Below, one piece after another: positions 12,301 through 25,569 of a stretch of DNA of 64,000 bases. The stretch spans positions 64,063,554 through 64,127,553 of the forward strand of contig OX485803.1 in NCBI GenBank assembly GCA_950295325.1, read 5' to 3'. Both the position numbers and the translations under genes were made by a program. How positions within the stretch are numbered: position 1 is the first letter of the stretch; every line of letters begins with the position of its first letter. This stretch comes from Polytrichum commune. Lineage: Eukaryota; Streptophyta; Polytrichopsida; Polytrichales; Polytrichaceae. Below the pieces are notes generated by a model. That model made no database searches, was not told the origin of the DNA, and saw only the letters and a list, made by a program, of their open reading frames with translations.

Positions 12301-15050
12301 GAAAGAACAAAAAAGAATGACAGAGAAATTATGAAATTTTTATGAGAGATGAGGATTTTTTTGTCTTCCCGTCTTTTTTCATCTTTTTCTTCTTCTTTCT
12401 TTTCTCTCATTTTGTTTTTATGTTCTCATATCTCTCATTTTTAGAATTTATCCAGGCTCTCTCTATTACTCTTGTATTGTGTGTTTCTTGGGAAGTTTGG
12501 ACAAGTGTGAGAAACATTTGTATTGATAAAATATAATGATTTTGAAATGTAGGGATTAGAGTGTAGCTAAAGACATCCTACTATGTTTGTAGGTGTGTGA
12601 AGAAAGTAGGAAAAAAATGATTTCGTGGAAGATTTCTCCAAAACAATGAATGTGTTGACTCAAAGAGTGATTGCAATTGATTGGCGACAAAACGTGAAGA
12701 ATCCTTTGGGGAAGATGAGCGCCTTTAAGTTGGTTTTCCGAAGGGCTTTGGTATTTCATAATCTTGGGTTTATTGAAACTTGAGAGAGATGGCAATTGAT
12801 TTTTTGTTGTGATAGATGTTGAAGAGTTGGATTTATCCTATTTTGTTTGGAAGTCTTAGGTTCAATCTTTTTGGGAGTTTAATAATGCTAACCCTATTGA
12901 AGATGCAAACAAAATGGCATGTGAAGGGTTAAAGTGATTGGAAAAATGGTGAAAGTTACATATGTTGTCTTGAGATTTAGAGCTTACCATAACAATAACA
13001 ATGCATTGACATTTAGCAATCCAATTGAAAACAAAGTTGGCCTAACCTAACATAACCTGACATGACATAACCTAGGAACAATAAAAAGAAAGGTGGAAAG
13101 AAGGGCCCAACGATACTTGATAGGATGATGGATCCTTCATCCTTATGTAAGCATGACAAAATGAACTATTGCATACGAGTGTACATGTCATCCATCCAAC
13201 GTAATAAAATCTTAACCCCTTATAGGTTTTGTGGCCATATCATCTCATATTAGTACTTGCAATGATGGCCCATAATAAAGCAATTGCTTTGGTATGGAAT
13301 AATAAAGTTGTCACATCACTCACTAAACTTGACACATGCCACTTCCAAAATAGCAATATTGGAGTGCTTTTGGAAATGTCTTTATAGGAGCTTTATTCTC
13401 AAGAAGAGAATTTGAACACCATTGATAATCAATAATGAAAAATGAAAAAATCAATGTTTTTTTTCAAATGATATAATTTCTGAGCCGGCGTCCGGTACGG
13501 GCCATCACTAGTCGAGCACGTATGATGACCGAGAAACAATCGTATTGGAGACATTGATTACTTGTTCGTGCCATGAAATTGCCTTAGCCTTTACATTTTG
13601 GTCATCTACTAGCCATGTGAGTAGGTCCTAAGAGAGACTCTCTAGTTTTCCTCCTAGAGCATGCCAAAGAAACGTTAACCTTAAGGCCATGAGGGGGTCT
13701 ATATGAACCTCAACATGCACAAAAACATGTATATGAGTTACACGCTTCCATATAATTGTGTAAAAAATGCACATTATCCAAAATCAACTTATTCGTCAAC
13801 TCATATTCTAAATTGTTGAGTACTTCAATGTAATTGATGACTCAAAATCAATTCATAACATAGATGCCCTTAGTATACAAGTATACTTAATATGTTGATT
13901 ATCAATCAATCACCAAAATCACAATGTATATGGATGTCTCTACACGTGACTGTGCTTTAGCTTCCTATCTTTGTGCTCATGCTTAGGTGGTTAGGGGGTC
14001 GTTAAGACACCAATTGCTCACAAATATGGCTTGCAGTTACACTCTTTAATAGAAAAAAAGAAGAATTTGAGACTTGGTGATGATGGCTTATAGAAATTAT
14101 GTATAAGGTCATCCATTGAGCCCTTCAAACTTAAGTGACCCTTAATTGCTCAAGAGACCCAAATTGGACCTCTTGAATGGGCTTTATGTATTCTACACAT
14201 ACCTAATTGTATTTTACCCATATTTGTCAATTACAATCCTATTTCAAATGTATTTATTATGCTCTTTCAATTGTTGCAATAAAAATTTGGTAGGTCTAGC
14301 TAAACTCCAATTTGAGATTGTATGAAAAAAATGAGTTCTAGGATTATATATGCATGTATTGTATCTAATTGTTGTTATCACGTGCAATGACAATATTTCT
14401 TGTTTCATATACACAAATACATAAAATGTTAACCTTAAAATCATAAAATATGGTTTTCTCCACATTTGAATACCACTTATGATTTGTACGGATGCCATGT
14501 TAGGTCATTTCCAACTAGACTTTAATTTGGACGAACATCTTAGGGTTAACCGAACCTTTCATCTTAGTTAACCTTCCTTATCAAGATTACCTTGTTCCCA
14601 AAACACACAGTTTTATAGGAGACAAGTTTATTTGACACAACACAAAGACTCCAGGAGACTTTTGTTTGTACGGCATTTGATAGCAAGTTTACTTGCATTT
14701 TAAAGTGTTGAACCATATGTTATGGGACAATGTATTATGTTGTCATAGAATGCAACAATGCCACATCATCATTAATGGGAGTGCACAAGTCTAAACTAGA
14801 TAAGGCCCTTCAAATCGAGCTCTACGACCTTTGAAATTTGTGAAGCCATGTCCTCAAGACCTTAAACCCCCCCTTTTGGAGGAGAGAATGTTACAAGGAA
14901 ACGTGCGCATTGTAGAGGCCTTGGAATGCACCATCCCACTTCAGTCTTGCTCACAATTTTATTAGGGAAGAAACCCTTCGTATTGGACTTTCCCCTTGGG
15001 ACATCGCCCTTCTGTAAATTTCATTGTGATATATTGAGCGAGATTCTTAC
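9343..15050. other. 5.7-kb AT-rich stretch without recognisable genes
   Basis: On both strands I find only short open frames with no protein-like sequence. A pyrimidine-rich run lies near 12360-12420. A mixed CCTAACATAACC-type simple sequence lies near 13040. These are probably old, unrecognisable transposon remains. I see no RNA gene or intact element ends. Confidence 0.4.
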
Positions 15051-15410
15051 GCCGCATAATCTCCTGCTGCTGAACCCGGTGAGATTCCCCGCATAAGAAA
15101 ATCCGAGCCGTCTATCACATTTTACATCGAACGGTGTACGATTTTCGGAAGGTCTTCAAAAAGGTCCTCGGACCTGCACATTTCCGCGAACGCGAGTTCA
15201 ACGTCGCGCCCTTATTCCCGGAACGCCCTGTCCCTAGGGCCTCACCTGTCACGAGAAAGTTAGGTTGGTTCATTCCAGAGTAACTTCGCCTGACCACCAC
15301 GGCCATCCTCACCCGTCGGATCCAAGATCTGGCGGTTCAAAGCTGGCGAGGGCACCATTCAGCTGAATTGGCCGACCCCTTCATCGCGTTCCCGCGGCAG
15401 ACTCGCATTG

Positions 15411-15449
<39 letters not shown>

Positions 15450-17255
15450 AACGGAGGATCGCAAATTATGTCGGAATTGAATTCTCCAGAGAGTAATGCT
15501 CAGTTTTCCTCGTTTGATAATAGGCAGTGGAGAGAAACTCTTACGAGCGAGTTTGAGGCTGGGTCCTGTTGTGCGTTCGAGGAATGAGCATTGTACAGTT
15601 TTCGTGCAGATTGTTCTCTTTTCTGCGTACTATTATCCTGTTGACAATGATAATGTGATATCCTCTCCTTTCAGCGTAGGGAATGGAGACACTACTGTGG
15701 TTGATTTGAGTCTTGGTGCTCTGTATTTATGAATGACACTGTGTGCGGGCCATTTCTTGATTTCCGTGTTTGGAGCAAACGAGAACGACCAGTTAGCAAT
15801 GACGTTACGTATTGTTTCTGTTCTATGATATTTGATGGAGATAATTTCACGGAAGGTTTCAAGATTTAGTGTTTCAATCCAATATGTATGTGAATTGGAT
15901 GATTTAACTCCACATACTTCCAATTGATGCCCCCTGTTGTTGAGATTAAGAGCCTGTACAGATGCACTACTGTCCTGTATGAAAGATCTGTTTGTCCTGT
16001 ATGAAATATCTGAAATCTCTCAGCGGTGAACCTGTAAGGGGATAATCTTGTCAGGTTTATTTTATTTTATTTTTAATATCCTCTGCTTTCAGGATAGGGG
16101 TTGGAGAAGACGTTTGTGGACAATCTGAGTATTAGTGCTCTGTGTTTATGAAGACATTGTGCGCGAGCCATTTCTTGATTTTACTATATCTCGTTCCGTT
16201 TTAGGAGTAAACGATTTACAATGTGTATGTCAACGATGTTACGTATTATTTCTCTTTTATAATACTTATTGGAGAGACCTTCAAACATATAGCGGGATTT
16301 AGTGTTTCAAGCCTTCATATATACGAATTGGATAAATTCACTCCATAAGGATCTGTATCGGGTTTTCTCGAGCGACCGATGTGATGTTGATGTATCCTGT
16401 TATTGAAATAGACACTGGAGAACCTGTACAGATGAAGTAATGTACTGTATGAAAGATTTGTTTGGGCTGCATTTTCTAAATTCCCTGACAGCGGTGAACC
16501 CGTATATGGAACCATGGAGTAACCTAGCGATGAATTAAATTTTTTTCCGCTGGAGGCAAGATAGATTTGTCTGCCTTGATGCCAGGGTCTTAATCTGAAT
16601 CCAAACCACTTGGATGGACCCGCGTCGCTGTCAATGTCACAATTTAACAGAAGAAATGTGTGTCAAACATTCCAGGATGTCCTTCTTTGACACAGTATGG
16701 ACGATATTTCATGCCAATGTAAGAGTATTCAACTTGCCTCCACCGTGAATTTCTTAATTCTTATTCGCATACAACAGTAGCAGTATATCAACGAGGTATT
16801 CCCAATCATGGTGGTTCAAGAAACCAAAAACATGTCAAAACTTATCATAATTGTTTGGGGCAATGAAGATGATACATACCTGGTCGACACGCTGAACCTA
16901 CTTGTGCAGAAGAGAGATCTTCGAGCACAGTTTGCGGGTAATCTGCTTGGCCTCTGGCGTCGAAGTATCCATCTATTCAACCATCGGTTGTGTTCACAAA
17001 AGTTCAAGTGGTAACATGGTGACAACAAAATCTGAAAATCCTCCTCTTTCCTCTGTTATCACCATCCTACTTCCCGCGGTCCTCTTAAGCTGGATGACGA
17101 AATTCATGGCTAGTTGGCATTCCCTTACGGCGACTTGACACTTTTTGCGGATGTTGTCATTTCCCAAACAAATAATCTGAAGAAATCGAGGTTCAATACG
17201 TACCGAATCTAGTTATTCTTGTTGACTAGCAGGTAGGTATCACTAGGGGCTCACC
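15051..17255 (+). promoter_or_regulatory. GC-richer upstream region and possible 5' UTR of the CCDC13-like gene
   Basis: From about 15050 the composition becomes richer in CpG. A (GA)n microsatellite lies at 15413-15447, a position typical of plant 5' UTRs, upstream of the plus-strand gene that starts at 17256. No start site could be fixed, and one or more 5' UTR introns are likely if transcription starts near 15.4 kb. A diverged tandem duplication (15655-16505) fills much of the interval. Confidence 0.35.
15655..16505. repeat. Diverged tandem duplication of about 400 bases
   Basis: Unit A (about 15655-16038) and unit B (about 16073-16505) share many phrases in the same order. These include ATATCCTCTxCTTTCAG, GTGCTCTGTxTTTATGAA, GCCATTTCTTGATTT, GTTACGTATT, GATTTAGTGTTTCAA, CCTGTACAGATG, CTGTATGAAAGAT and CAGCGGTGAACC. 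The units differ by many substitutions and small gaps. No shared protein frame was seen. Confidence 0.8.
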
Positions 17256-20200
17256 ATGGCTCCGAAGCCTGCACCAGCAGAGGCAGCACCAGCTCCTCCG
17301 GTGAGATATTCTTTTATACTATTTTCCGCTTTCGTCCAATTTTCATGTTATTTAAGTGATCGCATACAACACTTCAATCTCTTAGGGTTCAGTTTGCATC
17401 TCGCGCTATATAAATGAGAATAAGTGCCATGATCGCATCAGGGTAACGAACATCCATTGGAACTTGAGTACATAACGACTCAAGATTTTTGAGAACGTCA
17501 TGTTGTATCATATCATACAATCATTAGGCTGTATTTCTGTGTAAAGTAAGTAGTCTTGTCTGTATACCAAATAATCCTAATTTCTCGATCCGCTCTTTAT
17601 CTGCGTTGTGTGAGAACTTGAGAACATATAATAACACTGGAGATACCTCTGCTTTATGTTGCGCACAGGATCCGAAGGAAATGGAAGAAACAATTAAAGA
17701 ACAGGGAGAGGAAATCACAAAATTAAGGTAATATAGAGAATGACTGCTCTTAAAAGAGTAGGCAAGCGCCATAACGCAACATATTGCAACAAAGTGCATG
17801 CATAGATGAATTTCGTACACATTAGCGGGGTCGATGTTGTGCGTCTGTGTACATTGTCGTCCCTAACTGAGATTTTCATTTGTCTTTGCAACACCAAGCT
17901 AGACTTGCACCAACATGCAGTACGAAAAGAAGACTCCTCTAGGTTCATGTCTTTGACTAAAATAATAATGCGCAGGGAGGTGCTAGCTATCATCGGGAGT
18001 GGAGAGGGAGATCTTCGTGAATCAAAGATCTTAGACTTGTTCAAGAAGGTACCGAACCTTTCATTATATGATATATTACATGAAAATATGCTGGTTCTTG
18101 GCTTAGGTCGTATCCAACGGCCTTCATGCTAGGCTTTGTTGAAAAAGAGTACATTAACTGAAGACAGAGTAACTTGATCACCTATTCAGGTGTTTGCAAT
18201 TTAGAGACAAAATATTATTCACTACAATAAATTAACAGTATCTGCAGCCAGAAGGCACTCAGAAGCTATCATGTGTGCTTTCAATGGCAGAATCGATTGT
18301 TAAACATGCAATTGGAGAGGGAGAGGACCCGAAATAATAATACAAGGAAGGCTATGGCAGTCATGCAACAAGAGGTGATCATGCGCTTCGCTGTTAACGA
18401 TGATCTTCAGACTCTCTTTTGATTTATTGAGCTGCCTCTCTGTCGGAATGAAAGTACACAATCCCTCTAAGATGAGGGTTAGTAGTTTACTGCCAAGAAT
18501 TTCCAGCTAAAGTTCTTACGGAATCTTGCTGAGATGATCTATCTGTCTCTTCTGTACTATGAGGACCCCTTTGCAGTATGTCGCACCCAATCTCCTGTAT
18601 GTAAAACCTGGTGTATTGTGGCCTGTGATGTTGATAATTCCAGAGACAAATCGAGTTGACAATAAGGTATCTTTTCTTAATCCGATGAGTGATTACAATT
18701 TGCAGCTCATCAACATGAAAGAAGCAAGGCCACATGATGATAGTTCGGTAAGGCAAGGCCTTGAGTACTGGGTGGACAAGTACCACAGGGTGAGTATAGT
18801 TCTACACATGTGGTCACTTAGCGGTTTCAATACTTAATTTTTTAGGTCATAATTAAAGACTTATTGGTGTTGCTAGAAAAACAAACCTCTACCTAAATCC
18901 TCTTTTCACCTGGTTCCTTATTGTTAACACTGACTAATATCTATTCTCCAGAATAATTTGTCCTGCCTAGAATTGAAGTCCTGAAAAGGTACAATGTCCA
19001 ATGAAGGTGTATATGGGACATGGATCAGGTTAATAAACGGCTTGAGGTAGTTCAAGCAAATGAGACCATCTTAGAAAAGCAGATTCAGAGGTTGCATCAC
19101 ATCATACAAAGAGAAGTTGGCGACCACATTCCTCTTCAGAAGGTGCCTCTGCCAGAAAAGTGTGAAATGTGGACCCTTTCAATAATGTAATAGTGTTTTG
19201 CTGTGTTCACTGACCGGTAGATTAGATACGCCTCAGTCATAGTTCAGAACCATGTGGAGAAGTACTTCAGATCAATTGGTAGGACTTCTAATAGAATTGA
19301 CCCACAGAATCCTCTTATGCTGCGCACAATGTGATGTGACTACGGTATCATGTGGACCTATGATCTCCTCTTTCAGTTCTACTCAGCAATCTAATGTGTA
19401 TGCTGTTTATTGTCAATGCTAAATAGCAACATTTGCCGCTCATATAAGTGCACAATTCAAACCTTCATTGCAATATTTGGGTCTTATGCAAGCTTCAGTT
19501 CTCTTTGTTCAGGTTCTCGAGGAAGGAAGTGGCTGGAAGGGGCGTAGTGAGCAAGTCTCTAAACTAAGGGTATCCTAACTCCTCAATCAGACTTCTGTTG
19601 AAACGTGTCACTCATTCCAAAATCTAGGAAGCCTGCACAGACGCATTGAAGGATATTTGTGGTCCTGGAGAGCAGGTATTTTCTTGATTAGCGAAAGACT
19701 TGCCTCTAGAAAGTAATCAAGTTAGGGGATTATAATTTTGTGCTGACTATTTATGCACAGGACAAGGTGCAAGAACTGAAGGAACAAGTTGCAGGATTAC
19801 AGCCTGCTCCCCTCTCTGGGTACAACACTATCCAGAATGATGAGCGCCGCACTGTTGAAATTCTCCACAGGAATGAGCTGGAGAAGGTGGATAATGAAAG
19901 ACGCACTCAGTACGACAAGCTGGTTCATGATTTCCTGGTGAGGAGAAGACGATGTACTAAAGCATCCTTTTTCTTGAACAAAATACAAAAGAACAAATCA
20001 ACCTAAGGCTCACTCCCCGTAGCTGGTGGTTTGTACTGAAAAAGAACAAGCCGTGACACCTGCTTATCCTCGTGTTGTTTTCACAGGCATTGAGAGCTTC
20101 TTGGGGGATGCAAAAGAAAAGGCTTGATGGAGTGTTGGCACGTAGGAATATTTTGGAAAAAGAGGTGACGTTATCAGGCTTGGCCAAAATTGTATGCATT

Positions 20201-22725
20201 GATATGAGTCTTGATGTTTGTGTGGCCACGCAAACTGGACCTCCAGTTCAAATGTGACAATTGATGAGACTGGCAAAATAGTTCGACATAGTTTGTAGAA
20301 GCCACTAACTATTATTGTGTTGTAACGATGTTCAGTTGAGGGGTGCCAAGGCAAAGCTGGGAATATTATTGAGTAAGAGCATTAATGATGATCTGCTCAT
20401 CCAGGCTTTGACAATTGAGCTTTCTGCTGCCAGACAGGTATTACGCCATTGAGCATTCTACTCTATAAAGAGTCTTCAAAACTCTTCACAGTGAAGAGGT
20501 TTCTATGTCGCTACTCTGCTGCGATAAACTCCAATATCGTTCAGAGCTATTTTTGCATCTTATTATCAAAAAAGAGTAGCTTTGAGAGGCCATAATTGCT
20601 GTAAACAAATTTGGATCATCGCCCCTAAAAACCTCCACATTATGGTGGGGTGACAGCAAATTGGACCACCATACCCAAAACCAGGAGGACCACTCCAGTT
20701 AGATCATCATGCTCGTTGCAACAAATTGGCAGCCTCCTACCACGAGCTGAAAAGCCAGTGCCATGAACAGGTTTCCGCTTTCCATATTAACATATATACT
20801 ACACTAATTATCTGATTTAGTGTGGGCCATGCTACTCGTTATCAACCCATGACATTGAACATGAGCCCTTTACTGCCAATGGGTGCATTTTTATGAATTT
20901 GGAACTTTCAAACCACCCTTGATGTCTAGGACAATTCAACCACCATCACCACATATTTTATGATCAACCCCTTGTAGGTGGAAACCAACTCCAACGTGAA
21001 GATATTGGAAGAAAAGTCTCTTCATTTCAACAAAACATAAGATCAAAAAAAAGTCGCAAAGTTGCAATTTTCGAATTGGGGACAACTAATAAAAATCTAA
21101 ATTTCTAAATTTGGAAGACATGATGTATGAGGATGTTCAATAAATATAATCAATATGTTTGGAATATATGTATGTGAAAATTTGAATCTCCGAAATTGGA
21201 GTTCATGTGCCTATTCTAGAGATGGTCAAGGTTTAATGACCAGATGATGAGTATCTCTCACAATTGAAACGTGTTTGGTTTGGGGTGTTGCCCACACTAT
21301 TGAAGATGGTTGATCCTTGCAATGGATAGCCCTGGGTGTGAAAATTCCCTTCCTCCTTCAAGTCTTAGTGACCCTCTACTAGCTTTTCAAAAAACCTTAA
21401 AGCATCATTTTCCTTCAAAATAAAATAAAATCAAATGAGACTTGCACTTAATATATATTCTTGAAACAATAAAGAATCTCCATGCTGAGTGGGGGGCTTG
21501 GATGAAGATATGAAGTGGCTCCACAGTGGCTTCTCTTTTTGAGAGCTCGCGTGGGGCTCTCAATGGTAATAAAGGGTCAAACTAATTGTCATGAACCACA
21601 TTATTTTTTCTAATAACATCTTTTCACATTAGTGTTCATTATTGTGGGCCAGATAATTTACCATGAACATAGATTAATGTCGGTCAATAAATTATGACAA
21701 GTGGCATAGACAATATGGCAAGTAGCACTAACAAAATAAGCTTCAGTAATTTGTAACAAGATAACATATCAATTTTATAGAGTTTCAATATTAATGTGAC
21801 CTACGTGGCACATTAATTCTAATGCCACACTAACTGAGATATACAGTGTAGCCAGTACGTCTCATAATGTCGATCCTAAAAGTAAGATACTACAAGCATG
21901 AGCTATTGATGCAGAGTATTCTCTAAATTGCCATGCTTGTGGGAAAAACTGCCTGTAATTCCCAAGTACATGACAAAGACTTGGATCTATGGTGTGACGA
22001 CAGGAGATGACCTTGAAGTGCCAAGGAGAGATTATACAGACTTTCCAAGATACAATGGAGGATCCCAGTACTGGCGGTATGACTCAGTTTCTACCACGCA
22101 TCTGTTTCTTTTGAATGGATATACTCACCTGACAATGTTGTACCTTATCTTAAATTATGGCAATCAGAGAATCATCCTTGACAGGCCTGTCAAACCTTGG
22201 GTAGGGCCTTATATTCCTCATTCACCAATTCATCTGTTTCCAATCAGTGGGATCAACAGCATACTGGCTCCTTTCAATAGACATGTATCTTTGTCGGAGG
22301 CCCTTTACAATTTTCAAGGTCTTGTAGATAAAGGCTAACATGCTCTTCCAATCCAATCGGTCCCAGAAGGGGGAATAGAGGCTTAGTGGACTTCGGAATG
22401 ATCTGGAGTGCACATTCCGAAGTTCTTAGATTCCAAAACAGCATGAAAGTACGGGCCTGCTTCTGGAAGTTGTGTGGAGAATTTAAGCAGGTTGTGAAGA
22501 TAAAGGGGGAGGAGGTCAACTTCACGGCTGGCAGCCATTCTCTACATTGTTTGGCTTGGAGTAATTCTTGCATGTGGATGTGCAGATTGGTGTACGTCAG
22601 CTCTGTTCAAAGAATCACACGCCTCTGAAGCAAGATTTAACCCAAATGATGGTGTGGATCCAAATGATGATGGTACCAAAGATCCTCCACAATACTTACA
22701 GGCCATGCTCGATGCTTTGAATTGA
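17256..22725 (+). CDS. CCDC13-like coiled-coil protein, at least 14 exons
   Basis: Exons, all GT-AG and in frame: 17256-17300, 17669-17727, 17976-18048, 18291-18374, 18706-18789, 19029-19142, 19513-19569, 19628-19675, 19761-19937, 20087-20164, 20336-20437, 20657-20770, 22004-22076, 22601-22725. They join to about 410 residues. An extra exon near 18507-18575 and alternative acceptors at 18646, 20699 and 22586 are possible. The protein is mostly charged coiled coil (e.g. LNMQLERERTRNN, VNKRLEVVQANETILEKQ). It carries the CCDC13-type block REVGDHIPLQ...GWKGRSEQVSKLR and, later, SINDDLLIQAL. The tail is acidic (FNPNDGVDPNDDGTKDPP). Human CCDC13 is a longer centriolar-satellite protein needed for ciliogenesis. 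A role at the basal body of sperm flagella is inferred. Identification rests on remembered family motifs. Introns are short except the 1.2-kb one at 20771-22003 and the 0.5-kb one at 22077-22600. Confidence 0.62.
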
Positions 22726-23760
22726 CGCCGTGTGTACAGATTACAAACTGCAGACATTGCTTTGGGCGAATGATGTTACATAAACCATTCATCCCATTGG
22801 GTATCTACGTACCAACAAGAAATCCAGAGTAAAACCATTTATCTAGCCAAAACTTCCATCCAACATCATGGAGGGAATGGGTTAAGGACCAAGCCGAAAC
22901 ATATGAAACATATAGAGAAACTCAACGTACAGGACTAACTTAATAGAGCAGAAGGGATCAACAGCACAGAAACTAGGTGTGACCTGGGCTGACTTGCTGA
23001 AGTCTGGATTTGCACTTGGGACACCCAAGTCAAGGTCAACGGAAAGAGGGCTACCACAATGAACAGCATTGTGCACATTCCCCTGATTTAGATGTCATAC
23101 GCTGAGCTACGAAAAATGGATTCATCCCTCAATCTCCAGCCAGCGATAACAAGTTCCCAAAATCCAACAATCCTATCAGAGCACATGTATCGAATACAAA
23201 GAATGTAGCGGAAGAATGACATGATCTCAACGCGGCACATTTGGAGCAGAGAATGCCGTAAGTGCATAAAAAGGCTGTAGCTTCTGTATACCCTAAAAAT
23301 TGAATCCTACCTGGAATACAAGGAACAAAAGGACGTTAGAAGGCTTCCCAGCAGCCACGATGTGCCCAAGGAGACATGGACTTCCAGTTCCAGCTAGCCC
23401 AATCATCTCAAGATATTGACCTGCATTGAAGCACATGGTTGAATCTCAACATTACAAGAAGAAAGACCCACAAGAGCCAGCAGGTAGTGGATGTATGAAC
23501 CCATGAATCATGGGTTAGATGCAAAATTATCAAAACTGGGTATACTGCATTTATTATGTATGGCCCCCCAGCTTGCACTGTTCTGGACTGCGGGTTGACT
23601 TATTCTCACCCGAGTTGGGCTCAGATTGAGATAATTACATTCAGTCAGTCATCTCCTGATTGGAAAAGGAATGACAGTAATTTTACAAGTCTATCATCAC
23701 CTTCTTACATACAGTGGCGCAGGTAGGTCTGTTCTGTATCATCACCTACAAATTAGGTAC
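22726..23760. other. Tail-to-tail intergenic region between the CCDC13-like and 6PGDH genes
   Basis: This must hold both 3' UTRs and both poly(A) sites, since the two genes converge. I see no third gene. Open frames here are short and not protein-like. Confidence 0.45.
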
Positions 23761-25569
23761 TCAGGCCTTTGCACTTCCTTCCTCGGTGCTGATCATCTTC
23801 TTTGCGATTTTGTACCACTCTGTGTGGAAGGAGCCAGGCATGTCTGTCCTCTCGTACGTGTGGGCACCGAAGTAATCACGCTGGGATTGCACCAGATTGG
23901 CCGGGAGCCGACCCCGCCTGTACGTGTCAAAATATGCAAGACTGGCACTCATGCCTGGGGTGCTCACTCCTACTTGAATCGCCAATGTCACAACCTCCCT
24001 CCAGGCCCCTTGCCTGTCAACCATCTCCTGCGCAAACTCGGTGTCGATCAACAAACTTGACAGCTTAGGGTTCCTGTCATAGGCTTTCTTGATGCGGTCC
24101 AAAAATTTGGCGCGAATAATGCACCCTCCTTTCCAGATGCGAGCAAGCTCACCTAAGTTCAGATTCCAACCCTTCTCAATGCTCTTGGCACGAATGAGGT
24201 TCATGCCTTGTGCGTAGCTGCAGATTTTGGATGCGTATAGCGCCTTGCGTACGTTGTCAATGAGCTCCCTCTTGTTCTTGTCCTTAACGGCTAGAATATC
24301 ACTCATCCCCAACCCCTTGAACACTTTAGCGGCTTCCACCCGTTCCTCTTTCAAACCTGCAGGGAATGAGATGAGCAAACACATTAGTTGAGATATCCCA
24401 GTGATGACAACAGGAAAATCACAGTGAACCATTACCGGATGACAGAATTGAAATACTATGCTTGATAACCTCCATTCTCTGAAAACTATATTTCAGCAAA
24501 TTCGGCCTTCCTCAACCTCGCATTTAAAACCTCGTCGATCGTGCAGAATTGTGACATTGTTGCCAATTGTCTGGCTTGACAGCACCGATTATCACGTAAG
24601 CAGACCTCAACCGATAGAGGCAAAAATTAGAAGATTCTTGAAGCAGAAGCATATGGGTAGGGAGGATTGCATCAAACCTGAGAGGTAACGCAGATCCAAA
24701 GAAGTTGCAATGGTAGGAGCAGCGATGGAAAGCTCAGCGGCTTGCTGCACCGTCCACTTCCCCGTTCCCTTCATGCCCGTCTTGTCCAACACCTTGTCGA
24801 CAAGCTCACCCTCGCCCTTATCGTCAGCAACAGAGAAGATATCGGCCGTTATCTCAACCAAGAAGCTCTCGAGCTCTCCACGGTTCCATTCAGTAAAAGT
24901 CTCGTGCAACTCCTTGTTGGTCAAGCCCCCCACGGACTTCAGCACATCGTATGCCTCGGCAATGAGCTCCATGTCACCATACTCGATTCCATTGTGCACC
25001 ATCTTGACGAAGTTGCCTGCTCCTCCAGGCCCTACGTAAGTGACACAAGGCCCATCGTTCACCTGCGCAGCCACCTTTTGGACAATATCTTCGATGTATT
25101 TGTAAGCTTCTAGGGTTCCTCCGGGCATGAGAGATGGGCCGTTTCGTGCACCTTCCTCTCCCCCGGACACTCCCATTCCAAGGTACAACAGGCCCTTGGA
25201 CAGCACCGCAGCTGCGCGTCTCTCCGTGTTCTCGTACCACTCATTGCCTCCGTCGATAATGCAGTCGCCCTTCTCCAGATACTGCGACAACAACTCGATG
25301 GTCTGGTCCACGGGCGCCCCAGCCTTCACCAAGATGATGATGCAGCGTGGCTTCTGGAGGGACAGCACGAACTCTTTAGGATGGTAGAATCCCTTCACGG
25401 GTAAGTTCCCTTCCGCCTTGGCGCGTTCCACCGTCTCGTCCACCTTGCTGCTAGATCGATTGTACACTGAGATCGGGAAGCCCTTCTCCGCAATGTTGAG
25501 CGCCAAATTCTGGCCCATAACGGCCAACCCCGCCAATCCAATCCTCGACAAGCCCTCGTGCCCTGCCAT
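23761..25569 (-). CDS. PGD: 6-phosphogluconate dehydrogenase, decarboxylating, cytosolic type
   Basis: Two coding exons (24678-25569 and 23761-24356) are joined by a 321-base GT-AG intron at TCAG|GT...CAG|GTTTG, giving 495 residues, the usual length for plants. The enzyme oxidises 6-phosphogluconate to ribulose 5-phosphate and CO2 with reduction of NADP+ (oxidative pentose phosphate pathway). The Rossmann motif GLAVMG is at residues 14-19, with NR at 37-38 for NADP+. The substrate loop SGGEEGARNGPSLMPGG is near 135-151. The catalytic Lys is K189 and the acid E196 in FVKMVHNGIEYGDM. The family signature DKTGMKGTGKW is at 262-272. The C-terminal helical domain ends ...EEGSAKA. There is no N-terminal transit peptide and no SKL-type peroxisomal tail, so a cytosolic location is inferred. 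All key residues are present. The start ATG has good context (GCAGCCATGGCA). Confidence 0.95.

Noticed and set aside
18507-18575. Extra exon in the CCDC13-like gene (LKFLRNLAEMIYLSLLYYED)
   Set aside because: It is in phase with good GTATGT and CAG borders, but its hydrophobic sequence does not fit the coiled coil. It was left out of the main model and noted as possible.
21928-22338. A 136-codon plus-strand open frame (MPCLWEKLPVIPKY...)
   Set aside because: It overlaps exon 22004-22076 of the CCDC13-like gene in another frame and resembles no protein family. The exon in the other frame fits the phase of both neighbours.
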